Source: Tiliqua scincoides
Taxonomy: Eukaryota; Chordata; Lepidosauria; Squamata; Scincidae
Reading direction: 5' to 3'
DNA: 64,000 nt
Assembly (NCBI RefSeq): GCF_035046505.1
Contig: NC_089826.1
Coordinates: 9,264,254-9,328,253 of the forward strand
Positions 42,744 to 54,500 of the stretch are shown piece by piece. The notes beneath the pieces are model-generated. The model made no database searches and was not told the origin of the DNA. It was given only the letters and a program-made list of their open reading frames with translations. A program made the position numbers and the translations under genes. The first letter of the stretch is position 1. Each line of letters starts with the position of its first letter.

Positions 42744-44071
42744 CAGTAGAACCTCTTTAACTTGACCACCCAAGGGACTGGAGGAATTGGTCAACATAGG
42801 GAGGTGGTCAACATACGGGGAAAAAAGGCATTTAAATATTATCATGTTTAGCTCCCAGGACAACAAATGCAAGGTCAAGTCAATATTTAGATTGGATTTT
42901 TAATGTTTTATTGCAAATATCAATGAGAATTGATCCTCTTGTGATGCTTACTAGTTATATCATCTATATCTATATCAAGAGACAGAGAATAAACAGCCCA
43001 CAATCAGTGTTTAAAAAACCCCCTGAAAATTCATAAGCTTAAAAAAAAATTGTAAGTTAAAAAAAAAAAACTTGGTTTCATGGCAGACAGGCAAACCAAT
43101 GCTATCCCTTGCCAGCCCATAGCATGTAGCATGTTACATAGCCCCAACAGCTAAAAAAAAAACACACCAAAAAACACTTTTTTACATAGGCTGCCTGGCC
43201 TCCACTGGGTCTCCTCAGATTCACTAAATGCCAGAAGGTGTTTGATACGGTCCCTCACTAAAAGCTGTTGAGAAAACTCCACAGTCAGGGAATAAGAGGA
43301 CAGGTCCTCTCATGGATTGGGAACTGGTTGAGGACCAGGAAACAGAGAGTGGGTGTCAATGGGCAATAGACAAAAAATGTGGCGAGAGGTGGAAAGTGGA
43401 GTGCCTCAAGAATCTGTCCTGGGACTGGTGCTTTTCAATGCCTTCATAAATGACCTGGAAACAGGGATAAGCAGGGAGGTGGACAAGTTTGTGGATGACA
43501 TTAATCTTTTCTGAGTGGTGAAGACCAGAAGGGATTGTGAAGTGCTCCAGAAGGATCTCTCCAAACCAGGAGAATGGACAGCAAAATAGCAGTTGTGTTT
43601 CAGTATAAGTGTAAAGTAATGCACTGGTGATGGGAACCAAAGTGAAAGGACAGTGGCTTCACTATGCACAAGCAACCTCATGTCCCTCACAACTTGGTAC
43701 ATGTCCAGGTACAATCGGCAGCCGGCGCAAGTCTGTCGGCTATGTGCAGTGTGCCCACCTATAAAAACCCTTTCGCGCACACACTAGCAGGTGTAGGGGA
43801 GGGATTGTTGCGTGGCTTCTTGCTTTTCCAAGATGGCACAAACCAGACAAAACACAGGCCCAAAGTATTGCGTTCAGTGGGCAACTTACAGAGGGTAAAT
43901 TAATACTCTGTGCAATGGTCAACGTGGTCAAGATACAACTTACAGAGGTGGTCAATATAGAGAGGTTGGTCTCCCATAGTGTATATGCAGTGTCTGTCCA
44001 TACTGTGAAAATTAGGACAACTTAAGGAGGTGGTCATTATAGAGAGGTGGTCAACTTTGGAGGTTCTACTG
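42744..44071. mobile_element. pogo/Tigger-like element nested in hAT
   Basis: Ends CAGTAGAACCTCTTTAACTT and (reversed) CAGTAGAACCTCCAAAGTTG with TA on both sides. Sub-terminal repeats of GTGGTCAA type (AGGTGGTCAACATACGGGG; AGAGGTGGTCAACTTTGG). No transposase frame recognised; interior occupied in part by CR1. Confidence 0.88.
43219..43625 (+). mobile_element. CR1 LINE fragment, reverse transcriptase core
   Basis: Decayed reading DTVPH-KLLRKLHSQGIRGQ, then SWIGNWLRTRKQRVGVNGQ, then LFNAFINDLETG and KFVDD-type remnants follow the CR1 catalytic region. Several stops and shifts. Neither a 5' end nor a CR1 3' tail is present. Confidence 0.85.
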
Positions 44072-44328
44072 TATATTAGATTGCTATGTGACTGCATTTA
44101 GGGAAATGTTACAGATCTGTACTTTTAACAGGTTACTATGTATATACTTTTAACAATGATAGTCACTCCTGGGTAAGTGTGGGTAGGATTCCAGCCTAGG
44201 ATTGCTAAAAATTTTCCTGTTTGATGATGTCACTTCCGGTCATGACATCACTTCTGGTGGGTCCTGACAGATTCTCATTCTAAAAAATGGGCCCCAATGC
44301 TAAACGCTTGAGAACCACTGGCATAGAC

Positions 44329-44670
44329 AAAATATCCCCCCCTTTTTTTTTTGAGAGGAGGTCATTTACATCAGACAAGGGGTAGGAGGGATGAAAGGGC
44401 TTAAACCATCCCAGCCAATCACTTTCCCCTCCCCCAAAATGTCCCTCCCTGCAGCTGCTTTTATTCCAAGGGAGCTCCAGACCTATGCTCTGTACCACAA
44501 AACTCCAAAGTTTGTTCCAAGGAAAGCAGAATTTTGTTACTTGTATTCATTATGCAAATGTAAGGGAGCTTGCTCACTTTCCATAATTTATTCAGCTTTT
44601 GCTAGTCAACAATGTAGGCTGCAGGAGTCCTACCACCTGCGCATCAGAAAACCCACTCAGCTCCCACCCC
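44329..44670. other. Unassigned intergenic sequence
   Basis: Nothing recognised. Confidence 0.5.
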
Positions 44671-44726
44671 CTAGGAGTATATCTACACCAAAGGAGCATA
44701 TCTGCACCATAGACAGAACATGTTCC

Positions 44727-44944
44727 CAGTGGCATAGCTAGAGGGGATGCAAAGCATTCAAGTTTTGCAGGGAACCTCACTGCAGCATACATGCAGCTCC
44801 TTCCCTTCAGAATGATTCCAGGCAGGGGGAAGCAAAATGGATGAGTACCCCTGGAATGGGTCTGAAGGGGAGGGGCTGCTTGCACGCTATGGTAAGGCTC
44901 CATGTAAAACTTAGTGCTTTTCACCCCCTCTAGCTATGCCACTG
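44727..44944. mobile_element. Palindromic MITE, 'CAGTGGCGTAGC' family
   Basis: CAGTGGCATAGCTAGAGGGG and (reversed) CAGTGGCATAGCTAGAGGGG. Its flanks are inverted, not direct, repeats, so it belongs to the larger palindrome at 44674-45430. Confidence 0.88.
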
Positions 44945-44971
44945 GGAACATGTACTGTCTTTGGTGTAGAT

Positions 44972-45414
44972 CAGGGGTGCCCAACCCCCAGCCCTGGGAG
45001 CCCTCAAGGACTCCCAATCTGGCCCTCAGGGAGCCCCCAGTTTCCAATGAGCCTCTGGCCCTCTGGAGACTTGCTGGAGCGGGCCCGATGCAACTGCTCT
45101 CAGCATGATGGCCAACTGTTCAATCTCTCACTTGAGCTGTGGGACAAGGGCTCCCTCCAGTACTTGCTGTATCACATTTGTGATGCAGCAGCGACAGCAA
45201 AGGAAAGGCTGGCCTTGTTTTGTGCAAGGCCTTTTAGAGACCTTGAGCTACTGCAAGACCTTCATTCATTCATCTCAGTTCCATCTCTAATATATTCATT
45301 TATGTAAATTTATTCAAATTTGAAATGTAAATTAATTCTTTTTTTTCCCCCTGCCCCCAACACAGTATCAGAGAGATGATGTGGCCCTCCTGCCAAAAAG
45401 TTTGGACACCCCTG
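44972..45414 (+). mobile_element. hAT-like element, 'CAGGGGTGYCCAAA' family
   Basis: CAGGGGTGCCCAACCCCCAG and GTTTGGACACCCCTG with a perfect duplication GTGTAGAT (44964-44971, 45415-45422). Confidence 0.93.
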
Positions 45415-45462
45415 GTGTAGATATACTACACCTAAGCTATGCCTCTGTGCGTTCCTCTTGAA

Positions 45463-45630
45463 TGTAGGAAGCTACCTTGTCCTGAGTTGGACCACTGATC
45501 CACCTAGCTGTCCATTGTTCACTCAGGTTGGCAATAGCTCTCAGACACTGCTTCTGCTTGAAAAGGAGATGTTCTGGATTACACCTTCCGCATGCACAGC
45601 ATGTTCTCTACCACCAAGCCACAGCCACAA
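45463..45630 (-). mobile_element. tRNA-Ala-like SINE, inverted
   Basis: GAAGCTACCTTGTCCTGAGT, TTGGACCACTGATCCACCTA and CATGTTCTCTACCACCAAGC follow the reverse complement of the family; full length but diverged. Confidence 0.7.
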
Positions 45631-46235
45631 GCCACAGAGTACAACATCCAGGTACTCTAGAAACCTTGGTTCAGGAAACCGTGGAGGGGTATAGATTGCC
45701 TCTGTACTCCAGTTGGTGGGGAGACAGACATCAAGAAAAGGCTATTAGCCTTCATGTCCTACTCATGGACTTTCTAGAGGTGTCTATTTGACCTCTGTGG
45801 GAAGCCAGATGGATCTTTCGTTTCATCTGATCTAGCAGGGCTCACTTTGCATATCCAAGAGCTTTCAGTACACTCACTAATGGGCTGTTGAATTTGGGAC
45901 TAGATTGCTGCAGGCTGGATTCAAAAAGCTAAACACCTTCTCTTCTGCCACCCTGTGCCACTCTGCATATCCATAGTATATAAAAACCTTGCCAATCAGA
46001 GGCCCAGAGGGGCTGTGTGCGCGTGAGTTGATGCATCATGGTGGCTAAGAGTTTGGGCTGTGTGTCTGTGAGTTCGAAACATGGATTGGGAGAAGATGCT
46101 GAAAGGATGTACAGTAAGCCCATTTGGAGCAGTGTTAGTGATGGATTTTTTGCAGTGTTCCAAAAAAGCAGAGGCCAGAGTGGTAAAAGGGAGATTTCTG
46201 CCTCTACTAAAGATTCCAAAGGTGGTGGCTCATAA
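45631..46235. other. Unassigned intergenic sequence
   Basis: Nothing recognised. Confidence 0.5.
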
Positions 46236-46237
46236 GA

Positions 46238-46333
46238 TCATGAGCCCAATCCTATGCATGTCTGCTCAGAAGCAAGTCTTATTATAGTCAACAGAGCTTA
46301 CTGCCAGGTGAGTGTGGATAGGACTGTAGCCTG
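46238..46333. repeat. Short palindromic 'CCAATCCTAT' element
   Basis: GAGCCCAATCCTATGCATGT, AAGCAAGTCTTATTATAGTC and GTGAGTGTGGATAGGACTGT. Confidence 0.8.
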
Positions 46334-46405
46334 TGGAGTGCGCCTGGCTCAAGACTTAGCCATAAAGGCATTGGTTGGCCTTGCTTAGCCTAGAAAGTCT
46401 CTCAG

Positions 46406-46492
46406 GCTGCAATCCTATACACACTTAACAGGGAGTAATTCCCATTAAACTCAGTGGGACTTACTTCTGACATGCATAGGATTGTACTGGCG
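46406..46492. repeat. Short palindromic 'CCAATCCTAT' element
   Basis: GGCTGCAATCCTATACACAC, CCCATTAAACTCAGTGGGAC and GACATGCATAGGATTGTACT; opposite orientation to the unit 75 bases upstream. Confidence 0.8.
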
Positions 46493-46503
46493 GGAGACAA
46501 AAC

Positions 46504-46664
46504 GTTCAATCCTATCCAGCACTGATGCAACTTCAATACAGCCCTGAGATAACAGACATTCCCTTATCTGAAGGAGGCCTCAGTGACTGCCCCACCACCA
46601 CAAGATGCAGTGTATGCCCTATTAGCCGCATCAGCACTGGAAAGCTGAATGGGACTGGGCCCTA
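46504..46664. repeat. About 165-base 'CCAATCCTATCC' inverted-repeat element
   Basis: TCAATCCTATCCAGCACTGA mirrored by TCAGCACTGGAAAGCTGAAT. Three units of this kind follow each other from 46238 to 46664. Confidence 0.75.
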
Positions 46665-46908
46665 ATGACCTACTCTTATGGGCTTTGTGGCTGCTACAAA
46701 TGCAATACTAGCAGACCATGTGGCCTGGCTACCGCAGGTGGCCAGAACTATGCAAAGACAGACCAAGGACATCTGCCAGTGCAGGTAAGCCCATGCAAAA
46801 GTCAAGAGGGACAGTGAGGGGGTAGAACAGGGCCAGGGGTAGATGGATCAGGCCAATGTTCCCTTCCCCTGAGGAGGCCTCAACATGAGGTCTGGAGGGC
46901 ATGAGGGC

Positions 46909-47260
46909 AGGAGGTCTGGTCTAGAGGGTAGAGCCTCCGTTTGCCTGAAGATAACATCCACAAGGTCGCCAGTTCGAGGCCACCAGCACCGTGCGACCTT
47001 GAAGCAGCGGACAAGCTGAAGCCGAGCTATTCCATCTGCTATGAGTGTGGGAGGATGGAGGCCAGAATGTGAAGCCAGATCGGATTGAAACACCTGAATG
47101 TAGTGGTTCTTGAAAGAGAGAACCTTCTTTCAATTGTAAAAATCCCTATTTAATAAGGGATTTGGATAAGCCTGCCTATGTAAACAGCCTTGAATAAAGT
47201 CTTGAATAAAGACCAAGAAAGGCGGTATAAAAATACCTGTTATTATTATTATTATTATTT
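46909..47260 (+). mobile_element. tRNA-derived SINE with L2-type tail (copy 2)
   Basis: GTCTGGTCTAGAGGGTAGAG, GGTCGCCAGTTCGAGGCCA and AAGAAAGGCGGTATAAAAAT then (TTA)n. Very close to the copy at 3636. Confidence 0.9.
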
Positions 47261-47869
47261 AACATGCCAAAACTCCCCCCATGGGATATAGTGGTACCAC
47301 ATTGGTGCTGCTGGATTTCTGCACAGGGAGTCATGGTGCATTGGGCTATAGATCTGCTCATTGTGTGATCCAGCGAGGATAGCTAACAAACCAGGAAAAA
47401 AAAAATGACCTCATATACTCTTCTGTTTTTAACAGCTGTTGACTATGCGGAAGTCAGCCGGTCCAGCTTTTCACAACATGGAGCTAAACATTATCACCTG
47501 CAAAAGTCTGCACATCAAGCCACTACAGCCAGTTGGAAAGCTGACAACTCTAGGTCCATCTCCAAGCATTTTCACAGAATCCCAGGCTGTTCTCTGGATT
47601 TCAAACTCCTTTTCCCCATATGGAGGTTGTGCTCACCTCTTTCAAAATCTAGAACTATTTTTTTTTAATATAAAAAAGACACTACGATCTTTTTATCCTG
47701 CCTTTCTAAAAAACCAAAGCCATTGATGATCGATTCTCCTATACCCGTTGCCTACAATAATTCTAAATATAGTGGCAGTAGAAATATTGATATTGCAGCC
47801 TGTAGATGATTTTACAATAGAGGAGGTTTTTGACTTCATTTTAAAAGTAGGGAATAAGGATGCTCCCTT

Positions 47870-47870
<1 letters not shown>
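47261..47870. other. Unassigned intergenic sequence
   Basis: Nothing recognised. Confidence 0.5.

Positions 47871-47876
<6 letters not shown>

Positions 47877-47929
<53 letters not shown>
47877..47929. repeat. (GA)n microsatellite
   Basis: About 26 GA units; the long Ser-Leu and Arg-Glu frames here are artefacts of it. Confidence 0.95.
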
Positions 47930-47932
<3 letters not shown>

Positions 47933-48780
47933 CATCAGTGTGGAATGACCACCAAAAATCCTCTGTCCCCGATACCCACATCCTGTGAAAAAAGAAGTTT
48001 CTGGACCTTTTTTAGAGGCAATTCCAGACAGTGCACATTGCAGTAGTCCAGCCCGGGCATGATCAATACATGGATACTTAAGGTTAGACTGAGGAATTCT
48101 TCTAGTTAAGGAATTAGACAAAGCTTCCCCAAGTTAAACCTAACAACCAGCACCACTTGAATATCCAGGGACAGCACCAGGTACTGAAATACTCCTAAAC
48201 TGCATGCTTGCTCTTTTGCAGGGAGTGAAACCCCATTGAAAATGGGCTACGTTCCTCTCCCCAAAGCATTGGTGTGACCTCTGCACAGCCCCTCCATCTT
48301 ACCTGGATTCAGCCTTATTTCATTTGCCCTCATCCTCCCCAAAGTCTTGTATTTTTGCTTTAAAAAGCAGTGTGGAAATAATCTCCATTTGCTATATAGG
48401 AGGGAAACATCTGTGGGGCTCTCAGAAATAGTTGCTGGGTTGGTCACCAATGGATCTTGGCCACCAGTGGGTCTCCTCAGACCCATAACAATCTTTTGCT
48501 GGCGTCAGTCTGAGGAGAGGCAGGGAGAGTGTCAGGCAGGGAAAATGGAAATAAGACCCTAGTGTGTGCCACTACCACCATGATCCACCTCTTCCCACCC
48601 CTTTCCTAGCCTGCCCCCTGCCCCACCCTCTCCGCTTCAGTGTGATGTCTGGGAGCTCCTGCTGCACTCATGGGGCCTCCGACTGTTTGTCCCGGCAGCC
48701 TTGGAGAGCACAACAGCAGTGCTTTTACAACACTGTAGTGGCATTTACAGTGGTCGGCTGCCATAAGTGCCCTATAGGAT
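47930..48780. other. Unassigned intergenic sequence
   Basis: Nothing recognised. Confidence 0.5.
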
Positions 48781-48785
48781 TGGGC

Positions 48786-48977
48786 CAATAGCCTAGCTAG
48801 AGGAGGTGCAAAGCACTTTTTGCAGGCGCCTGACCGCACCATGCAAGCAGCCCCTTCGCCTCCATTTTGCTCCCACCTCCCAGAATGGCTCTGAAGGGGA
48901 GAGGAAGGTCCGCTTGCATGGAGCACTCAGGTGCCTGCAAAACTTAGTGCTTTGCACCCCCTCTAGCAATGCCACTG
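48786..48977. mobile_element. Palindromic MITE, 'CAGTGGCGTAGC' family
   Basis: CAATAGCCTAGCTAGAGGAG and (reversed) CAGTGGCATTGCTAGAGGGG with a perfect duplication GATTGGGC (48778-48785, 48978-48985). Confidence 0.9.
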
Positions 48978-49275
48978 GATTGGGCCACCCATTAGTAAGA
49001 CCAAAGGCAGCACGAGCTGTTGATTCTGGAAGAGACAGGAAAAGCCTAGGATTGATCTGGGAAAGACTGCAATGGGAGCCAGGAGAAATTGCGGACAGCT
49101 TGCTGCTGCAGGCATGCTCAGCAGATGTGCTGTAGCTGAGCTTGCTTCCAGGAGCACATGCTACCTAACTCCATCTAAATGCTCAAAACTCCATATTTGT
49201 GCACAAAGCAAACATTACAAAGACACTGGAAATCTCTAGGGCTCTCTCATCCAAAGTCCCAACCTAGATGATGCT

Positions 49276-49418
49276 GGTTGGCAACCTTCAGCCTTGAAAG
49301 ACTATGGTAGAAGCCTACAGCACCTGGTATTCCCAGGCGGTCTCCCTTCTAAGTACTAACCAGGTCTGACCCTGCTTAGCTTCCAAGATCAGACGAAATC
49401 GGGTATGTGCAGGGTAAC
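49276..49418 (-). mobile_element. 5S rRNA-derived SINE
   Basis: GGTTGGCAACCTTCAGCCTT and the reverse complement of the 5S-like body through GGGTATGTGCAGGGTAAC. Confidence 0.93.
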
Positions 49419-49419
49419 A

Positions 49420-50575
49420 GTTGCAGCTCCTAAAACTTAACAGCACTTGGAGGAGTGGGGCATGGCATGTCACTTCCCACACATTTTCACACACTGGTAG
49501 GGTTCCCAAGCATCTTTTAAAAATAGCATCAGAAATCTACGAGTATAATGGACCTTCTACCTGGTGCTAGATCTGTGATGCCTGTGGGGTGTTTAATGCC
49601 CCATTAACACATATCAGCTATTGCAGGTTGCGATCATCGAGCGATGAACCTTGCATCTCTGGACATTTGCCTTCCTCCCCCAGGCACAGTTCCCACAGAG
49701 CGATCCCATGCATGTCTCCTCAAAAGTAAGTCTGATTGGGTTCAAAGGGGCTTATTCCCAGGAAAGTGTTACAATATGGGTTTAAAGCCCGAGGCACCCT
49801 GTGCAGTTGACTTCCTGACTGGCAAACTCATCCGTGGGTCATTTCTGCCTTCTCTCGGGGCCATAAACAGGAAATGCTCCCAGTGGGGGAACATGCTGCC
49901 TGCCTTTTCTGTGTTCTCAGAGCCAAGATGTGGCAAGGAGCCACCCCCAATTGGATCAGCATTTGGACTGGCAACAAATGAATGATTGGCATTAGAAACG
50001 GCTGTCAGGATACTGGCATCTCACGGAGCTAAAAAATCTTGGCTAATGAACACCACCTACACCTCGCAGATGAGCCACTGTGTGACAGTCCAAATCTGTG
50101 ACACACTAGAACACAGCTGGACACCATGCAGCTTGAGGAAAGCTATGGCAGGGTTCCACCTTGAATGCAAATTTCAGTGTAGCTCCAAATCTCTGCAGGT
50201 GGGGAGGGCAAATGGGGACCAAAGGCACAGGAATCGTAATAAAGCGACAACTCTATCCCCTCCCATCTCTTGCCCATAATTTAATGCTCTGAATAAATCA
50301 TATCAGTGTCACCACTGCATACAGTATACCAATTGACTCTTCCAAAAAAAAAAATAATCAAATGGGAACACACATTCAAAGCTGGCCTAGGGAGCAACTT
50401 AGCTCAAGCTTCTTCCGTCATTCACTTGGCTGCAGTTGTGAGCAATGCTTCTTTGCTGGAAAAGCTCCTTCCACAAGGGCCCTTCAAAGGGTGAGCCATT
50501 TCAGATTGCAGCGGGGGACAGGGCAAAGGGACTCCAGCACGGGAAGAGCAGTATTCCCAGCAAGGTTTAAATGAA
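49420..50575. other. Unassigned intergenic sequence
   Basis: 49697-49772 is a diverged 'CCAATCCTAT' unit (GATCCCATGCATGTCTCCTC). The rest is unrecognised. Confidence 0.5.
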
Positions 50576-50582
50576 CCACTCT

Positions 50583-50917
50583 CAGTGGTGTCACGGGGGT
50601 GTGTGTGCAGACTGCACTGGGCGACAGGCATGCGGGGGTGACACCACTACTCACCAAAAATTTTTAAATCTTGGCATTTTCAGATAATATCATCATGTTA
50701 TATTTCAATTGATGTGTAATTTCATGCCGCATGCAATGAAACAAACCGCACTGAAATATCTTGAGTCTATCAAAAGTTATATCCAAAAAGCAGGGCGATG
50801 GTACATCAACTGGTGCCCCCAGGACATTGCTCCACCCACTGCAGGGGAGGAAGTCCATTATAGGGGTGATGCACTGTCCTCCCGCACCGGGTGACGCAAT
50901 CCCTAGCAACACAACTG
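50583..50917 (-). mobile_element. 'CAGTGGCGTCACTAGG' family element, complete
   Basis: Ends CAGTGGTGTCACGGGGGTGT and (reversed) CAGTTGTGTTGCTAGGGATT with a perfect duplication ACCACTCT (50575-50582, 50918-50925). The best-bounded copy of the family. Confidence 0.9.
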
Positions 50918-51033
50918 ACCACTCTTCAGAACTTTGGACTGCAATCCATGTACTTTGAGACTATTTGCTGGAGTTAGTTGTCTATAGGAAGGGTCATCCT
51001 TCCTCAGGTTCATGATTCCTCAAGAGTGTAGAA

Positions 51034-51498
51034 CAGGGGTGTCCAAAGTTTTTGGCAGGAGGGCCACATCATCTCTCTGACACTGTGTCGGGGGCAGGGG
51101 GAAAAAAAGAAATAATTTACATTTAAAATTTGAATAAATGTACATAAGTTTACATAAATGAAAATATTAAAGATGAACTTATATGAATGAATGAAGGTCT
51201 TGCAATAGCTCAAGGCCTATAAAAGGCCGTGCACAAAGCAAGGCTGGCCTTTCCTTTGCTGCTTCTGCTGCTTCACAGACATGAAACAGCAAGCAGTGGA
51301 GGGAGCCCTCATCCCACAGCTCAAGTGAGAGGTCAAACAGTCGCCCTCACTCTGAGAGAAGTTGCGTCGGGCCAGTGCAGGCTTCAATAAATCTCCGGAG
51401 GGCCAGAGGCTCATTGGAGACTGGGGGCTCCCTAAGGGCTGCATTGAGAGGCCTCGAGGGCCGCAAGTGGCCCCCAGGCTGGGGTTTGGGCACCCCTG
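51034..51498 (-). mobile_element. hAT-like element, 'CAGGGGTGYCCAAA' family
   Basis: CAGGGGTGTCCAAAGTTTTT and TTTGGGCACCCCTG with a perfect duplication GTGTAGAA (51026-51033, 51499-51506). Confidence 0.93.
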
Positions 51499-51506
51499 GT
51501 GTAGAA

Positions 51507-54500
51507 GATCCACTTGATATAATACAATAGCAGAACTTCCTTCCTGAGAATCACACAGGGTGTCAAATCAAACCTGAACCCAATCCAAACTGGAATTTGG
51601 AATTCAAAAGGCTTCCCCCCACCAAAAGAACCAGAACTGTACCTGAACTACTGTAGATTCAAACCCCTAAACAGAAAAGGCAATGGCCAGTACTAAAGTG
51701 GCTCAGGGCCACCACCAGCGCTCACCGGACACTAGGGCCGGTAGTGCATGCTGGCAGTAAGCCGGAACACACTGTTCAGGATTGGATGCCCAGTAATCAG
51801 GCACTCTGCTTGCAACTGTATGAGTCATGCTTTACTTTTCTTGCTTTTTATCCTCATGTATGTATTTTGTTTGTAAAATCTTTAAAATTCTAAAGCTAAA
51901 AAAAATATTTTCTCAAATAGTTATCATGCTATTTGTTTTGCACTGCAGGGAAGAGAGCTGCGTATTTGTTTGTATGTAACGTATCTAAATCCTGGGTTCC
52001 TCACCTGTAGGCCGCGACCCCTAAGGGGGTCACAGAGTGTTTTCTGGGTGAGGGCCTTACCACATTTACAGGAGAGGCAGGAATTAGCACAGCCGCAGCT
52101 GCACCAATGAGGGTGGAAAGGAAGCCATGTCAGCTCTACCGCCAATCAGCTGATCAGCCTGTCCCAACCTGCCACCCCAATTCCACCAATCAGCTGATAG
52201 GTAGTAGCACTGCTCAGCCTGTGGTTTTAGGTTGGGACAGCCAACTCTTTCCTAGGGCCTGTGAGGACAGGCAGGAATGAGGGCAAGCTTGTTAAGAAGA
52301 AAATCTTAACAGGAAGTGATTTCAGTATCAGCGGAGCCACAACCTGGCCCAGTATGCCCTCCGAGGAACCTTCGGACCTTCCCCGGTCATATTTTCTGCC
52401 CCAAACTTGTCGTGTTGAGCATCATGTCGGCACTCAATAACGTTTTGATTTCTGAAATCCTTCAATTTTTAGAATACTGGGTGAGGGGTGCCCAACCCAT
52501 ATTCTGAAAAATCTTTTTTTAATGTGTTTTCTTTACCCCAAATCCCAAGTCCCTTTCCAGGCCTGATCCACCTTCACAAAGCAACATAGGCTTGTGCCAA
52601 CAGTCGAGTTGGCACAGGTCTGAGTTGCCCCCTAGCAGCTGCTTGGAGACCTCCAGCAGCCAAAAATCCCCTGCAGGACACACTAGAAAGTTGTACCAGC
52701 TCCACAGCATCACTGCACAGCAATTTAGGTAAGATTGGACTGTGAGTGGGGAATGGTTCAGTCCAGCATTCTAAGCACCTGTTTAGCTTCTCTTGATGCA
52801 AAATTAGGTTTGCTGCAGCATTCTCAAGTGTCCAAACCCTTAATGTCAGTACAATGTCATAAAACATCCATACACCAAACCATATTTTTGTGTATATGTG
52901 AGCGAGAGAGAGATCCTTATCTTTCCTCAGTGGTATTGCTGAAGCTAGTCCAGTAGGTTTTCATCCCCCCATCCCGATTCCTCCAGTAAACATTAATCAA
53001 AATGGATAGTGAATGCAAAATATGTCCCTTTGCTATATCTGCCTCTTAATCCAGAGAGTAATTCTGAAAAGCAGCATTATACAATGCCCCCCATTAATCC
53101 CTTACACGAACAAATGCCTTTTCTGACCTACTACATTTATGTTAGCAGGTCTTTTAAGTCTGATTGTCAACTCGTTAGGGAAATATTCATATGCAAAAGA
53201 GGTAGGGGGGAGGGGAAACAAGGAAAGACCATTAACATAATCTCTGATGTGTGTTTTCCACCAAACAATTTTCTCTTATGGAAAGGGATAGCTGAACACT
53301 TAATCCTGTATAATTGCACAAGGGTGATATTGAGTGTATTGTTTGCATTGTCTGTTGGGTGGTGTCTTTGTAGGCCTTGGGATGGCCGAGTACACTAGAA
53401 AGTGATAACACACTGGGGGTTCTTTGGAACAAAGCAGGGCTGGCCTCAGAAGGTTGAGAATGAGCAGGCAAGAGACCATCCTTGGGCCTCCTTGACAAGC
53501 AGGGGGGTGAATGGGAACTGGGTAGACAAACCGCACGTACCCAAGAGACTTCCGCCACACAACTCAACAATTCAGGATGGACAAGGGAAAGGTTATTTCT
53601 TCCCATAATGCACAGTGTTCTCCTGAAATTTGTTGCCACAAGTCTTCAAGATGGTTGAGGACATCTAGAATTTTGTGCTACACTTCTTGGAAACCAGATG
53701 CTGAACAGGATGGACCTCTGGCCTTATCCCACAGTGCTCTTAGAAGCATCACCTTCCGGCATTCAACAAACGAAAGCAGAGCTGCACTTTTCTCCACAGC
53801 ACTCCTGTGAGGCCAGCAATGCAACATGTCAAGCATGGTTGTCCTCAACCAGCCGTAGGATGCTTTGCTCAGCAGGCAGAGCTCCGGCATGTACTTTTCG
53901 CGTGCTCAAAGAAGCCCTCCAGTCCACCCTGAACCTCTTACTGGTGTGTTTTGTTGCCTTGGCCTCCCAATCTGAATGACGTCCTCACCAGTTACTTCCA
54001 GTGGTATTTCCAACAGGTGGACCATTTGAAGTGGTACAGTAGGGGACAAATGTTGAGAACCACTGAACTAGGGCATCTCTTCCACATTCTCCATCCTTCC
54101 TTTTGTTGGTACAACTCCGTCTGCTTCCACAGGTGGCAGGATACTGACCTGAAAGGGTTAAGCCATAGCCCAGTGACCCTACACTTTACCTTTCCCCTTT
54201 GGATGACCTATGTAGGGGGGTGGCCCAGACACTATAACTTACCCTTCGCTCCGAGCACACCCTCTCTTCCTCACTGACCACTGACCAGACAAGGTGGCAT
54301 TCAGCAGGGCTCTGCTGGTGATGCCATCTTGACCACATGTCACACGCAGGACGAGGCAGCTTTATGGCCTTGTTGTCTTTAAGTTAGTGTACCTCTGATC
54401 ATAATCAGATGCTGTAACGTAAGCTACTAAGGAACCATGAGTAAATGACTTCTTTTGCAAACTTCAACCAGCCATTGCCATCTGTCTTTATTGATTAGCA

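Larger units (their letters stand above)
42650..44320. mobile_element. hAT-like element, 'CAGTGTTTCTCAAAC' family, interrupted
   Basis: Ends CAGTGTTTCTCAAACTGTGG and CGCTTGAGAACCACTG, flanked by GCATAGAT (42642-42649) and GCATAGAC (44321-44328). A Tigger-like element occupies 42744-44071; without it the hAT is about 340 bases. Confidence 0.92.
44674..45430. repeat. Large inverted repeat around a MITE, right arm split by a hAT
   Basis: Left arm GTATATCTACACCAAAGGAG ... AGACAGAACATGTTCCCAGT. The right arm, read in reverse and without the hAT and one target copy, gives GTATATCTACACCAAAGACA then GTACATGTTCCCAGT. The palindromic MITE lies at the centre. Confidence 0.8.

Noticed and set aside
47693-48121. 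Ser-Leu repeat protein of 142 codons
   Set aside because: Translation of the (GA)n microsatellite.
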